Source: a virus. From it: DNA of 49,864 bases. Each line of letters opens with the position of its first letter. Within the stretch, counting starts at the first letter, position 1. Made by a program: the position numbers and the translations under genes. The stretch spans positions 1-49,864 of the IMG/VR virus record IMGVR_UViG_3300032236_000839, one strand, 5' to 3'. The notes beneath the pieces were generated by a model. That model had not been told where the DNA came from. It did not search any database and worked only from the letters and a program-made list of their open reading frames with translations. Shown here in pieces: positions 8,791 to 17,994 of this stretch.

Positions 8791-10140
8791 ATGAACCCTC
8801 TTGAACTGGTTGCAAAAACCTTATATTCTTTTAATGAGCACCAATTAACATTTGATTTGCTAGATGCCTTTGGCAAAAAAGCACAAGTATTTCAACAATA
8901 TGATGAGATAGCAAAGTGTTTCTTTGAACTTAGAAACTTCTCCAAAGCAATTGAATATGGAGAACAATCACTTAAATTAGCACAAACAAAAGAAGAAAAA
9001 TACACAACAGCAAAGAACCTGATTAATGCTTATAATCAGTCAAATCATCCAGAAAAATCAATCACACAGATTGAAAAACTAAAGAAGCAAAATCCACAAG
9101 ATACTGAACTTCTTTTAGAAGAAACTTTTGCTTATTCTGCGATTAATCAAAAAGAAAAATCAGAGAAACTTCTATTCAATCTTCTACAGAAAAAACTACC
9201 AGAAGAAATAGAAAGAAAAGCATTTCATAATCTATCAGGACATTATTTTAGAAAAGATGATATTCATACAGGACTTCATCATTTTCTCAAAGCAGGAGAA
9301 GTAGAGGCATATAAGAACAGAAAACTTCCAGACTATGAGAAATGGGATGGAACCATTACACCAGGAAGAACTATTATTATTGATAATGAATGTGGTGCTG
9401 GTGATGAAGTGGTTCATATTAGATTTATGAAGCATCTCAAAGAACTTGGAATGAAACCTATTTGGAGTTCAACTAGAAAAGAACTTGTAGAACTCTTTCA
9501 GTATAATGGTTATGATGCTGTTTGTGTTTGGGATAAACCAGAGTTTCCCAAAGATGCCTGTTGGGTTTATGGACTAGCACTTCCTTATTATCTCAATCTA
9601 GAACTCAAAGATTTGGGAACTAAACCTTATCTACAAACACTTCCAAAGTATGATAAGAAATGGGAATGGATGAAGGAAGATACTAACTATAAGATTGGAA
9701 TGTTCTGGGCATCTAGTTCTGGATTTGAGCAGAATAGTTTTAGAAGTGTAGAACTTAAGGATTATATGAGTGTTCTTGGGAACAAAGGACATTCATTATA
9801 CTCATTACAAACTTATACTGATAATAAGGATGCTAATGAGTACCCAGAAATCAAACAGTCACTATCAGTTCAAGGAAGAGAATATGCTGATACATTTTCT
9901 ATTATAAAGAACCTAGATATGGTGGTGACTTCTTGTAGTTTTGTAGCACACGTTGCAGCATCATTAGGAAAAGAAGTTTGTGTCTTTGTTCCAATTATGG
10001 AGTATTATGTATGGACAAGTTCTACTGAAAAGTGTATGTGGTATGGAGATAATGTTCATCTGTTCCGTCAAAAGAAACCAAGAACTTGGAATGCTCCCAT
10101 CAAAGAATTTGGAGAATTTATGAATGATAGAACAGTATGA
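8791..10140 (+). CDS. TPR protein with GT9-like glycosyltransferase domain
   Basis: A 449-aa protein. Residues ~1-175 are helical TPR-like repeats (AIEYGEQSLKLAQTKEEKY, SEKLLFNLLQKKLPEEIERKAFHNLSGHY). The C-terminal half has RTIIIDNECGAGDEVVHIRFMKHLKELG, then NLDMVVTSCSFVAHVAASLGKEVCVFVP, a pattern seen in heptosyltransferase-like (GT-B, GT9) domains attached to TPRs. It probably transfers a sugar to a glycan or fibre protein. First gene of the glycan operon. It overlaps the next gene by 17 bases. Confidence 0.7.
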   Translation: MNPLELVAKTLYSFNEHQLTFDLLDAFGKKAQVFQQYDEIAKCFFELRNFSKAIEYGEQSLKLAQTKEEKYTTAKNLINAYNQSNHPEKSITQIEKLKKQNPQDTELLLEETFAYSAINQKEKSEKLLFNLLQKKLPEEIERKAFHNLSGHYFRKDDIHTGLHHFLKAGEVEAYKNRKLPDYEKWDGTITPGRTIIIDNECGAGDEVVHIRFMKHLKELGMKPIWSSTRKELVELFQYNGYDAVCVWDKPEFPKDACWVYGLALPYYLNLELKDLGTKPYLQTLPKYDKKWEWMKEDTNYKIGMFWASSSGFEQNSFRSVELKDYMSVLGNKGHSLYSLQTYTDNKDANEYPEIKQSLSVQGREYADTFSIIKNLDMVVTSCSFVAHVAASLGKEVCVFVPIMEYYVWTSSTEKCMWYGDNVHLFRQKKPRTWNAPIKEFGEFMNDRTV

Positions 10141-10570
10141 CTTATCTTTTTTAAATCTAAAAAAGATAGTAAAAATACTTCAATCAACTCAAACAAGAGA
10201 ACACGGACTTGTGAGTGATGGGGTTTCCAGTTATAATTATGGAATGCCTATTTTAGAACATCCAGAACTTTTAGGATTAAAGAAAATCATTCAAAAACAT
10301 ATTGATGAATGTTCTTTAAAACCACTTAAACTTATCAATAGTTGGTTTAATATTTCCAATCCTGGAAATGAATTAAAACCACACAATCATCCTCAAAGTA
10401 TTATAAGTGGAGCATTTTATCTTTCTGGGAAAGTTCCTTTGATTTTTCCAGATACAAAAGTTGAACCTTATCCAGGATTATTAGTTATTTTTTCAAGTGA
10501 TTTAGTTCATTATACAGAAGCAGAAACAGAACAAAGAATTGTGATTAGTTTTAATACAGAATACTTATGA
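10124..10570 (+). CDS. 2OG-Fe(II) oxygenase-like protein
   Basis: A 148-aa protein resembling the small phage 2-oxoglutarate/Fe(II) oxygenases. It has SWFNISNPGNELKPHNHPQS with candidate iron-binding His residues, then GAFYLSG, GLLVIFSSDLVHYTEAE with the distal His, and RIVISFNTEY, where Arg would bind 2-oxoglutarate. Such enzymes hydroxylate proteins, nucleic acids or small molecules. The target here is unknown, although the setting among glycosyltransferases suggests a modified fibre residue or glycan precursor. The stop overlaps the next start as ATGA. Confidence 0.7.
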   Translation: MIEQYDLSFLNLKKIVKILQSTQTREHGLVSDGVSSYNYGMPILEHPELLGLKKIIQKHIDECSLKPLKLINSWFNISNPGNELKPHNHPQSIISGAFYLSGKVPLIFPDTKVEPYPGLLVIFSSDLVHYTEAETEQRIVISFNTEYL

Positions 10571-11247
10571 AATTTTATACATTTTATACAAATAATCTTC
10601 CGCAACAATTAATAGAAGATCATAAGAAAGTCTGTGAGCACATAGGTATTGATGTGACTTATCATAGTGAAGATTTTACTGAATATGATAGTGTCTATAC
10701 TGCTCACGGAAAGTTTATGACTTCTGTGATGGAACAAAAAGAAGTTGCTTGTTTTTTGGATATTGATTGCTTACCACATAACAAAAAACTTCTAGAAAAA
10801 GCATATTCTTGGGCAGTAGAAAATAAATCTTTTGTTGGCAATGCTCAAAATATTTCTCATACTTCTATGAGAAATCATATCTATGCTGCTGCTTCTTGTT
10901 TGATTGTAACTAAAGATGCCTGGAATACTTTAGGCAATCCAGACTTCTCCTGGTTTATGCAGAATGAAACACAGATAGATACTGCACAACTGCTTACATT
11001 AAGAGCAGACCAAATTGGAATGTCTTATCAGTTAATGTATCCAAAAATGTGGGATGAAGGTGAAGGTTATCAACTAGGAGGTTATGGAATGTATGGAACT
11101 GGAACTTGGTATCCTGCAACTTGGCATTATTTTAGAATTAGCAACTTCACAAAAGAAATTCCAAAACTTTGGACAAAAAGAGTTAATGATATAATCAATA
11201 ATAACATAATCTATTCACCACATTCTTCAAATTTTTATGGACTATAA
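10567..11247 (+). CDS. Glycosyltransferase-like protein (GT-A type)
   Basis: A 226-aa protein. The segment EVACFLDIDCLPHNKKLLEKAY holds a DxD motif in the position used for metal and nucleotide-sugar binding in GT-A folds. SCLIVTKDAWNTLGNPDFSWF and the later GYQLGGYGMYGTGTWYPATWHYF look like acceptor-side segments. The start overlaps the previous stop (ATGA) and the C-terminus overlaps the next gene by 11 bases, so translation is probably coupled. Family assignment is tentative and the donor and acceptor are unknown. Confidence 0.6.
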   Translation: MKFYTFYTNNLPQQLIEDHKKVCEHIGIDVTYHSEDFTEYDSVYTAHGKFMTSVMEQKEVACFLDIDCLPHNKKLLEKAYSWAVENKSFVGNAQNISHTSMRNHIYAAASCLIVTKDAWNTLGNPDFSWFMQNETQIDTAQLLTLRADQIGMSYQLMYPKMWDEGEGYQLGGYGMYGTGTWYPATWHYFRISNFTKEIPKLWTKRVNDIINNNIIYSPHSSNFYGL

Positions 11248-12004
11248 GTTTTTATTTTTAGTTGGTTCTGCACTTAATCATTTTAATGCAGAACATATCA
11301 GTGCATTCACAACAGAAGAAAGATTTCAACAAACATTAGATACAATTAAATCAATTAAAGACAAAGTTCCTGATGCTTATATTTTAATCTACGAAGGTTC
11401 AGAAACTTCTATCAAAGAAGAATATAAAGATAAGTTTATTGAACTATCAGATTTGTTTATTGAATGTGGTGATGACCCATATATGAAGACTCTTTATGAA
11501 AATGTTCATAGAGACCCAGATAAATTTACATTCGTTAAATCAATGCTTGAGTGTAGATGCTTGCAGATTACATTAAATCATATGATGGAACATAATATTT
11601 TTAATGATGCAACGAGAGTATTTAAGTTGAGTGGTAGATATAAACTAAATGATTACTTTGATATTGAAGATTATAAGTCAAAGTTTTTGATGAATAAGTA
11701 TGTGATGAAATATTATGATTATGAGGAAAGATTTGAGGATATTGAGAACATTTATTCACTTCTTTATGGATGTAAAGGAAGTATTGTTACTGGTTTGTGG
11801 TCATTTGATAGGTTTTTATTTAATGATATTTTTAATGTTCTTGAAAGAAGTTTTGAGTATATGGAAAGAGCAATACAATTAACTGCTGGAATTGATATAG
11901 AACATACTTTCTATCATTTTATTCCTAGAGATAAAATCTTAAATGTTCCAGTTCTTGGATTGAATTTAATTAAAGGTATGGATGGTCATAGATATTCATT
12001 ATGA
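11237..12004 (+). CDS. Putative glycosyltransferase, WavE-like
   Basis: A 255-aa protein. It starts MDYKFLFLVGSALNHF and has RFQQTLDTIKSIKDKVPDAYILIYEGS, then ATRVFKLSGRYKLNDYFDI. The KLSGRY motif occurs in WavE-type lipopolysaccharide synthesis proteins and related phage proteins. No clear DxD was found. It is embedded in an overlapping run of sugar-transfer genes, which supports a role in glycan assembly. Function is an inference from context. Confidence 0.5.
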   Translation: MDYKFLFLVGSALNHFNAEHISAFTTEERFQQTLDTIKSIKDKVPDAYILIYEGSETSIKEEYKDKFIELSDLFIECGDDPYMKTLYENVHRDPDKFTFVKSMLECRCLQITLNHMMEHNIFNDATRVFKLSGRYKLNDYFDIEDYKSKFLMNKYVMKYYDYEERFEDIENIYSLLYGCKGSIVTGLWSFDRFLFNDIFNVLERSFEYMERAIQLTAGIDIEHTFYHFIPRDKILNVPVLGLNLIKGMDGHRYSL

Positions 12005-12705
12005 AAATAGCAATTTTTTATCATACCTTTCAATCAGGTATTAGTGCCTTTGTCTACCAACAACAAATTCATAGACTTTATACTACAGGATTGATTGATG
12101 CTGCTGATTATATTCATATTGGTGTGAATGGTGATAAAGAACTTTTTAATGTTCCAGAGAAAGCAAAAGTTGTTTATAATACCAATTGGAAAGAAGAAAC
12201 CGAAACTTTGATTGCTCTTAAAGATTTTGCTTATGAAAATCCAAACTACAAAATTTTATATTTTCATATGAAAGGAACAAGTAAAGAAACTCTTGTTGCT
12301 AATTCTTGGAGATTGATGATGGAATATTTTGTAATTGATAAATGGAAAGAATGTGTAGAATACTTGAATGATTATGATTGTGTTGGACAAACATTCAAAC
12401 CGCTTGGACCAACTATGTGGAGTGATGGAAGTATTACACAAAATGAAGGACTTGGATGTTATTGTGGAAACTTTTGGTGGGCAAATGCATCATATATACA
12501 AACACTCAATCATAAGTATTTGGAAACTGATTATAGATTTGATAGGGAGTTCTGGATAGGAACTAATAAACAGGTTAAGGCAAAGTCATTTATGGAATAT
12601 GCTGAAGAGGATTATGTTGCAGATAATCACCCAATACCATTAAAGAAAGGTATGAGTGATTATGAACCTTATACACATTACTTTAGTGAGGTAGAATACT
12701 TATGA
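12001..12705 (+). CDS. Putative glycosyltransferase of a phage/bacterial glycan family
   Basis: A 234-aa protein. MKIAIFYHTFQSG opens a Rossmann-like strand. KILYFHMKGTSK, WRLMMEYFVIDKWKECVEYLNDYDCVGQ and GCYCGNFWWANASYIQTL are segments found together in a family of uncharacterised capsule or phage sugar transferases. It overlaps both neighbours by four bases (ATGA). The acceptor is unknown. Confidence 0.55.
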   Translation: MKIAIFYHTFQSGISAFVYQQQIHRLYTTGLIDAADYIHIGVNGDKELFNVPEKAKVVYNTNWKEETETLIALKDFAYENPNYKILYFHMKGTSKETLVANSWRLMMEYFVIDKWKECVEYLNDYDCVGQTFKPLGPTMWSDGSITQNEGLGCYCGNFWWANASYIQTLNHKYLETDYRFDREFWIGTNKQVKAKSFMEYAEEDYVADNHPIPLKKGMSDYEPYTHYFSEVEYL

Positions 12706-13070
12706 GACCTTGTGGTGATTGTACTGCTTGTTGTACTTGGTTAAAAGGAACTGCCTATGGTTATGAGTTTGGTGGTGGAAAGTCTTGTAAGTTTTTATGC
12801 GAAACTGGGTGTGATGTTCATAAAGCAAGACCAAAAGTATGTGAAGGATATTTCTGTGCTTGGTCTCAAGAATTATTACCAGAAGAAATGAGACCTGATA
12901 AATGTGGAGTTCTTGCTACAGTAGAAAATAATGAGAATGGACAATATATTAAACTTACACTTATAGGAAAACATATAAATAAAGATACACTAGACTATTT
13001 TAAGGAGTGGAGTCAAATTATGAACACTCCAGTTTTATATCTAAACAATAATATCTGGGAAGTTATCTAA
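12702..13070 (+). CDS. YkgJ-like cysteine-cluster protein
   Basis: A 122-aa protein with an N-terminal cysteine cluster CGDCTACC (Cys4, 7, 10 and 11), then SCKFLCETGCDVHKARPKVCEGYFC. This is the pattern of the YkgJ/UPF0153 zinc or iron-sulphur binding family. Cyanophages often carry one near glycosyltransferase genes. Its role is not known. It follows the previous gene with an ATGA overlap and is separated from the large RCC1 gene by one base. Confidence 0.7.
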   Translation: MRPCGDCTACCTWLKGTAYGYEFGGGKSCKFLCETGCDVHKARPKVCEGYFCAWSQELLPEEMRPDKCGVLATVENNENGQYIKLTLIGKHINKDTLDYFKEWSQIMNTPVLYLNNNIWEVI

Positions 13071-13071
13071 G

Positions 13072-16000
13072 ATGCCTGTATTTTATAACTATACAGAAAA
13101 TGGAGCAGTATATTCTTTTGATGATGTTTTTGTGCCCGCCGATGCTTTTGGGCAGGGAAACTTATGGTCTTGGGGGCGTGGTAATTTTGGACAACTAGGA
13201 GACAATACAACATCACTAGGCAAATCCACTCCAGTCACCACATTTGCAGGAGGAACCAACTGGAAACAAGTTTCTGGTGGAGGTTATTTTACAGCAGCAA
13301 TCAAGACCGATGGAACCTTATGGTCTTGGGGACAGAATACTAATGGACGACTAGGAGATAATACAATAATCCCTAGATCCACTCCAGTCACCACATTTGC
13401 AGGAGGAGCAAACTGGAAACAAGTTGCTGCTGGACGTGAACATATAGCAGCAATCAAGACTGATGGAACTTTATGGACTTGGGGATTTAATAGTGCTGGA
13501 CAACTAGGAGACAATACAACAGTCACTAAATCCACTCCAGTCACTACATTTGCAGGAGGAACCAACTGGAAACAAGTTTTTAGTAGTACTGCTTATTACG
13601 GCACTGTAGCAGCGATCAAGACTGACGGAACTTTATGGACTTGGGGATATAATAATGTTGGGCAACTAGGAGACAATACAAAAGTCACTAAATCCACTCC
13701 AGTCACTACATTCGCAGGAGGAACCAACTGGAAACAAGTTTCCAGTGGTTATGCTTATACAGCAGCAATTAAGACTGATGGAACTTTATGGACTTGGGGA
13801 AATAATGGTTATGCGAAACTAGGAACCAATGATAAGGACGCTAGAATCACTCCAGTCACTACATATGCTGGTGGAACTAACTGGAAACAAGTTTCTTGTG
13901 GATATTATCATGCAACAGCAATCAAAACTGATGGAACCTTATGGACTTGGGGACGTAATAATTCTGGACAATTAGGAAGAAATCCAGATACTTTATTAAT
14001 AAAACTAACTCCAGTCACAACATTTGCTGGAGGAACTAACTGGGCAGATACTGCTACTGGACAACCAGAAGAACTCTATACATTATCTGGAGGTTATTCT
14101 CATACAGCAGCAATCAAAACTGATGGAACTTTATGGACTTGGGGGTATAATGTTAATGATGTTTATTTATATACTAATGGGCAACTAGGAGACAATTCAC
14201 AAACCCTCTATAGACCCGCTCCAGTAACTACATTTCTTGGAGGAACCAACTGGAAACAAGTTAATTGTGGAAGATATCATACAGCATCAATCAAAACTGA
14301 TGGAACCTTATGGACTTGGGGACGTAATACTGAGGGACAACTGGGAGACAATACACTAATCACTAGATCCACTCCAGTCACCACATTCACAGGAGGAACC
14401 AATTGGAAACAAGTTGCTTGTGGAGGTTATCATACTACAGCAATCAAGACTGATGGAACCTTATGGTCTTGGGGAGTTAATAATGCTGGACAAGTGGGAA
14501 GTGCTAATCTGTTTGAAACCATTCCAGTCACCACATTCGCAGGAGGAACCAACTGGAAACAAGTTGCTTGTGGAAGAAATCATACAGCAGCAATCAAAAC
14601 TGATGGAACCTTATGGACTTGGGGATATAATAGTAGTGGACAACTAGGAGATAATAAAAATACATCAGGTCCGGGAATAGAACCATCATCTGCTTCTATT
14701 CCGACTAATTATGTTCCAGGAACCAACTGGAAGCAAATAGATCCAGTTTCTCCAACAATTTTTACACTTTTTACAGGATACTATGCTGGAGCAATCAAGA
14801 CTGATGGAACCTTATGGACTTGGGGACAAAATTCTTATGGACAACTAGGAACTAATGATGGAAATCAATATAAAACTCCAGTCACCACATTCGCAGGAGG
14901 AACCAACTGGAAACAAGTTTCTGGTGGATATAGTCATACCGCAGCAATTAAAACTGATGGAACCCTATGGACTTGGGGAGAAAATTCTTATGGACAACTA
15001 GGAACTAATGATGGAAATCAATATATAACTCCAGTCACCACATTTGCAGGAGGAACCAACTGGAAACAAGTTGCTTGTGGACGTGAACATACATCAGCAA
15101 TCAAGACTGATGGAACTTTATGGACTTGGGGATTTAATAGTGCTGGACAACTAGGAACTAATGATGGAAATCAATATATAACTCCAGTCACCACATTTGC
15201 AGGAGGAACCAACTGGAAACAAGTTTTTAGTAGTACTGCTTATTACGGCACTGTAGCAGCAATTAAGACTGATGGAACCTTATGGACTTGGGGATATAAT
15301 AATAATGGACAACTAGGAGACAATACATTAACCACTAGATCCACTCCAGTCACCACATTCGCAGGAGGAACCAACTGGAAACAAGTTTCCGGTGGTTATG
15401 CTTATACAGCAGCAATTAAGACTGATGGAACCTTATGGACTTGGGGATATAATAATACTGGACAACTAGGAGACAATACATTAACCACTAGATCCACTCC
15501 AGTCACCACATTCGCAGGAGGAACCAACTGGAAACAAGTTGCTGGTGGATATAATCATACCGCAGCAATTAAAACTGATGGAACCTTATGGACTTGGGGA
15601 TTTAATACTGAGGGACAACTAGGAGACAATACAACAGTCACTAAATCCACTCCAGTCACCACATTTGCAGGAGGAACTAATTGGGACCAAGTTTCTGCTA
15701 GGTTTAATAGTACAATAGCAACCAAAACTGATGGAATCTTATGGATTTGGGGGGATAATTACAATCATCAATTAGCGTATAGTAATCTAATTACTCCAGT
15801 CACCACATTTGCAGGAGGAACCAACTGGAAACAAGTTGCTAGTGGATATGCTCATACAGCAGCAATCAAGACTGATGGAACCTTATGGATTTGGGGACTG
15901 AATACTAATGCTCAACTAGGAGACAATGCAGCAGTCAATAGATCCACTCCAGTTACAACATTTGCTGGAGGGACCAATTGGTCTCAAGTTACTTGTGCAG

Positions 16001-16512
16001 TTAATCATACAGGAGCAGTTAAGACTGATGGAACCTTATGGACTTGGGGATATAATAGTAGTGGACAACTAGGGGACAATACAGTAACCCAAAGAAACAC
16101 TCCAGTAACAACATTCGCAGGAGGAACCAACTGGAAACAAGTTGCTTGTGGAGATTTTCATACAGCAGCACTTAGTAATGATGGAACAAATAAAATACTT
16201 TATTTGTGGGGACGAAATAGTGAAGGACAACTTGGTACATATTGGATTTCTACAGATATTCAAATATTACAAACATTTGCAGGAGGAACCAACTGGAAAA
16301 AAGTTTCTGGTGGATATTTTCAAACAGCAGCAATCAAAACTGATGGAACTTTATGGACTTGGGGACTGAATGGTTATGGACAACTAGGAGACAATACAGG
16401 AACCAATAGATCCACTCCAGTCACTACATTCGCAGGAGGAACCAACTGGAAACAAGTTTCTTGTGGGAATAGACATCTAACAGCAGTCACATACATAGAT
16501 AGTTATCAATAA
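13072..16512 (+). CDS. Giant RCC1-like adhesin with 21 blades
   Basis: A 1146-aa protein with a short N-terminal anchor (MPVFYNYTENGAVYSFDD) and 21 blades marked by LW-T/S/I-WG, equal to three seven-bladed propellers. Blades 7, 10 and 17 are irregular: an insert VNDVYLYTNGQLG, an altered linker after SSGQLGDNKNTSG, and DNYNHQLAYS. Blade 20 loses the KTDG motif and reads NKILYLWGRNSEGQLG. A block around VFSSTAYYGTVAAIKTDG occurs twice (about 13570 and 15227), indicating internal duplication. It is likely a large receptor-binding fibre. It lies within the glycan operon, which hints that it is a glycosylation target. Confidence 0.85.
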   Translation: MPVFYNYTENGAVYSFDDVFVPADAFGQGNLWSWGRGNFGQLGDNTTSLGKSTPVTTFAGGTNWKQVSGGGYFTAAIKTDGTLWSWGQNTNGRLGDNTIIPRSTPVTTFAGGANWKQVAAGREHIAAIKTDGTLWTWGFNSAGQLGDNTTVTKSTPVTTFAGGTNWKQVFSSTAYYGTVAAIKTDGTLWTWGYNNVGQLGDNTKVTKSTPVTTFAGGTNWKQVSSGYAYTAAIKTDGTLWTWGNNGYAKLGTNDKDARITPVTTYAGGTNWKQVSCGYYHATAIKTDGTLWTWGRNNSGQLGRNPDTLLIKLTPVTTFAGGTNWADTATGQPEELYTLSGGYSHTAAIKTDGTLWTWGYNVNDVYLYTNGQLGDNSQTLYRPAPVTTFLGGTNWKQVNCGRYHTASIKTDGTLWTWGRNTEGQLGDNTLITRSTPVTTFTGGTNWKQVACGGYHTTAIKTDGTLWSWGVNNAGQVGSANLFETIPVTTFAGGTNWKQVACGRNHTAAIKTDGTLWTWGYNSSGQLGDNKNTSGPGIEPSSASIPTNYVPGTNWKQIDPVSPTIFTLFTGYYAGAIKTDGTLWTWGQNSYGQLGTNDGNQYKTPVTTFAGGTNWKQVSGGYSHTAAIKTDGTLWTWGENSYGQLGTNDGNQYITPVTTFAGGTNWKQVACGREHTSAIKTDGTLWTWGFNSAGQLGTNDGNQYITPVTTFAGGTNWKQVFSSTAYYGTVAAIKTDGTLWTWGYNNNGQLGDNTLTTRSTPVTTFAGGTNWKQVSGGYAYTAAIKTDGTLWTWGYNNTGQLGDNTLTTRSTPVTTFAGGTNWKQVAGGYNHTAAIKTDGTLWTWGFNTEGQLGDNTTVTKSTPVTTFAGGTNWDQVSARFNSTIATKTDGILWIWGDNYNHQLAYSNLITPVTTFAGGTNWKQVASGYAHTAAIKTDGTLWIWGLNTNAQLGDNAAVNRSTPVTTFAGGTNWSQVTCAVNHTGAVKTDGTLWTWGYNSSGQLGDNTVTQRNTPVTTFAGGTNWKQVACGDFHTAALSNDGTNKILYLWGRNSEGQLGTYWISTDIQILQTFAGGTNWKKVSGGYFQTAAIKTDGTLWTWGLNGYGQLGDNTGTNRSTPVTTFAGGTNWKQVSCGNRHLTAVTYIDSYQ

Positions 16513-16528
16513 AACAATAATCTTCATT

Positions 16529-17311
16529 ATGAAAAAATTATTCTTTCTTGCTGGTCTTCCCAGATCAGGTTCTACTTTACTTGGTTCAATTCTTTCACAA
16601 CATCCAAAGTTACAAGCAACTCCAACATCACCATTAGCAGATTTACTTTGTTGGATTGATGAAGGATTTAATAAACTGGATATGCAATATACCTATGATA
16701 AGCAACAGACACAATATAATACCTATAGTTCTATTTTAGAAAACTTTTATAATCATATAGAGAAACCTTGTATTCTAGATAAACATCGTGGTTGGTGTAA
16801 GAATGTTCCATCTATTGAAAAGTTTCTCAATCAAACTCCAAAAATTATAGCAACCAATAGAAGAATTAGTGAAGTTCTTTCTTCTTATATTCTACTTATT
16901 CAAAGAAATAATGAAGCAGATAATTTTGTAGATGCCCATTTAAGAAGAGAAGGAAAAGAAATTACAACAGACAATCGCATTGAATGTCTTTGGAAGAATT
17001 ATGTATGCGATCCTTATGAAAGTTTAGTTTATGGATTAACTCATAACAGAGAAAACATTCATCTGGTAGATTATAATGATTTAACACAAAAACCAGAAAG
17101 AGAACTGAATAAAATCTATGACTTTTTGGGACTAGAAACTCATACACACGATTTTTCAGGCATTCTAAATACTTGTAAGGAAGACAAGGATTATGAATGG
17201 GGAATTGACAATCTTCATCAAATAAGACCAAAACTTCAAAGAACTTCACCACCTCCTGAAGAAGTGATTGGTGAAGAAAACACTAAACTTTATGATAAAT
17301 TTAACATATGA
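16529..17311 (+). CDS. Sulfotransferase-like protein
   Basis: A 260-aa protein beginning MKKLFFLAGLPRSGSTLLGS. The PRSGST loop (residues 11-16) is the 5'-phosphosulphate-binding loop of PAPS-dependent sulfotransferases. KIIATNRRISEVLSSYILLIQR fits the 3'-phosphate-binding helix region, and VDYNDLTQKPERELNKIYDFLGL is a typical C-terminal segment. It probably sulphates a glycan or a tyrosine. Within the operon it would act late in decoration of the product. It overlaps the next gene by 4 bases. Confidence 0.8.
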   Translation: MKKLFFLAGLPRSGSTLLGSILSQHPKLQATPTSPLADLLCWIDEGFNKLDMQYTYDKQQTQYNTYSSILENFYNHIEKPCILDKHRGWCKNVPSIEKFLNQTPKIIATNRRISEVLSSYILLIQRNNEADNFVDAHLRREGKEITTDNRIECLWKNYVCDPYESLVYGLTHNRENIHLVDYNDLTQKPERELNKIYDFLGLETHTHDFSGILNTCKEDKDYEWGIDNLHQIRPKLQRTSPPPEEVIGEENTKLYDKFNI

Positions 17312-17994
17312 TTGAAGTATTTTTAAGACACTGCTACACATCCAAAGTTAATCTTTCAGGAGCAAATAGACCAGACTGGTGGAATAAAGAAAAAGTATTT
17401 GAGAATTTTAAGAATACTCTAGACCCAGAAACCACTAACTATACAATCATCTTTGATGAGTGTTATGGTAAGCAAGAAGATACTTTTCTCAAGGATGAGA
17501 AAGTAGTCACTATCAATTGCGGTAAAGAAAGTGAAAGTTTTTGTAAGACACTAGACCATATTCTTTCACAAAATTTTGATGATGATACAATCATCTACTT
17601 CCTAGAAGATGATTATGTACACCTCCCGGAGTGGAGTAAAGTTCTCCTAGATGGATTTACCCTACCAACTCATTATGTGACCTTGTATGACCACGGAGAC
17701 AAGTATCAGGAGATGTATAAGGACTTTATGAGTAAGGTTCTTATCACAAAGTATTCTCACTGGATGCCTACTCCTTCTACTACAAATACTTTTGCCGTAA
17801 AGTTCAAGACACTCAAAGAAGACAAAGAAATTCATAGACAATTCTCAACTGGTTATGAACCTTCTGCAGATCACGGTAAGTTCCTAGAACTACATAAAAG
17901 AGGAAGAAATTTAATCTCAAGTATTCCTGGGTATTCTACTCACGCACACAAAGACTTTTTATCACCTTGTATTGATTGGAGCAAATACTTATGA
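17308..17994 (+). CDS. Putative GT-A glycosyltransferase
   Basis: A 228-aa protein. The segment DDDTIIYFLEDDYVHLPEWSKVLLDGF places an EDD motif after a hydrophobic strand, as in GT-A nucleotide-sugar transferases. HYVTLYDHGDKY and STTNTFAVKF follow. It is sandwiched with ATGA overlaps between the sulfotransferase and the GT2-methyltransferase fusion. The sugar and acceptor cannot be read from sequence. Confidence 0.6.
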   Translation: MIEVFLRHCYTSKVNLSGANRPDWWNKEKVFENFKNTLDPETTNYTIIFDECYGKQEDTFLKDEKVVTINCGKESESFCKTLDHILSQNFDDDTIIYFLEDDYVHLPEWSKVLLDGFTLPTHYVTLYDHGDKYQEMYKDFMSKVLITKYSHWMPTPSTTNTFAVKFKTLKEDKEIHRQFSTGYEPSADHGKFLELHKRGRNLISSIPGYSTHAHKDFLSPCIDWSKYL

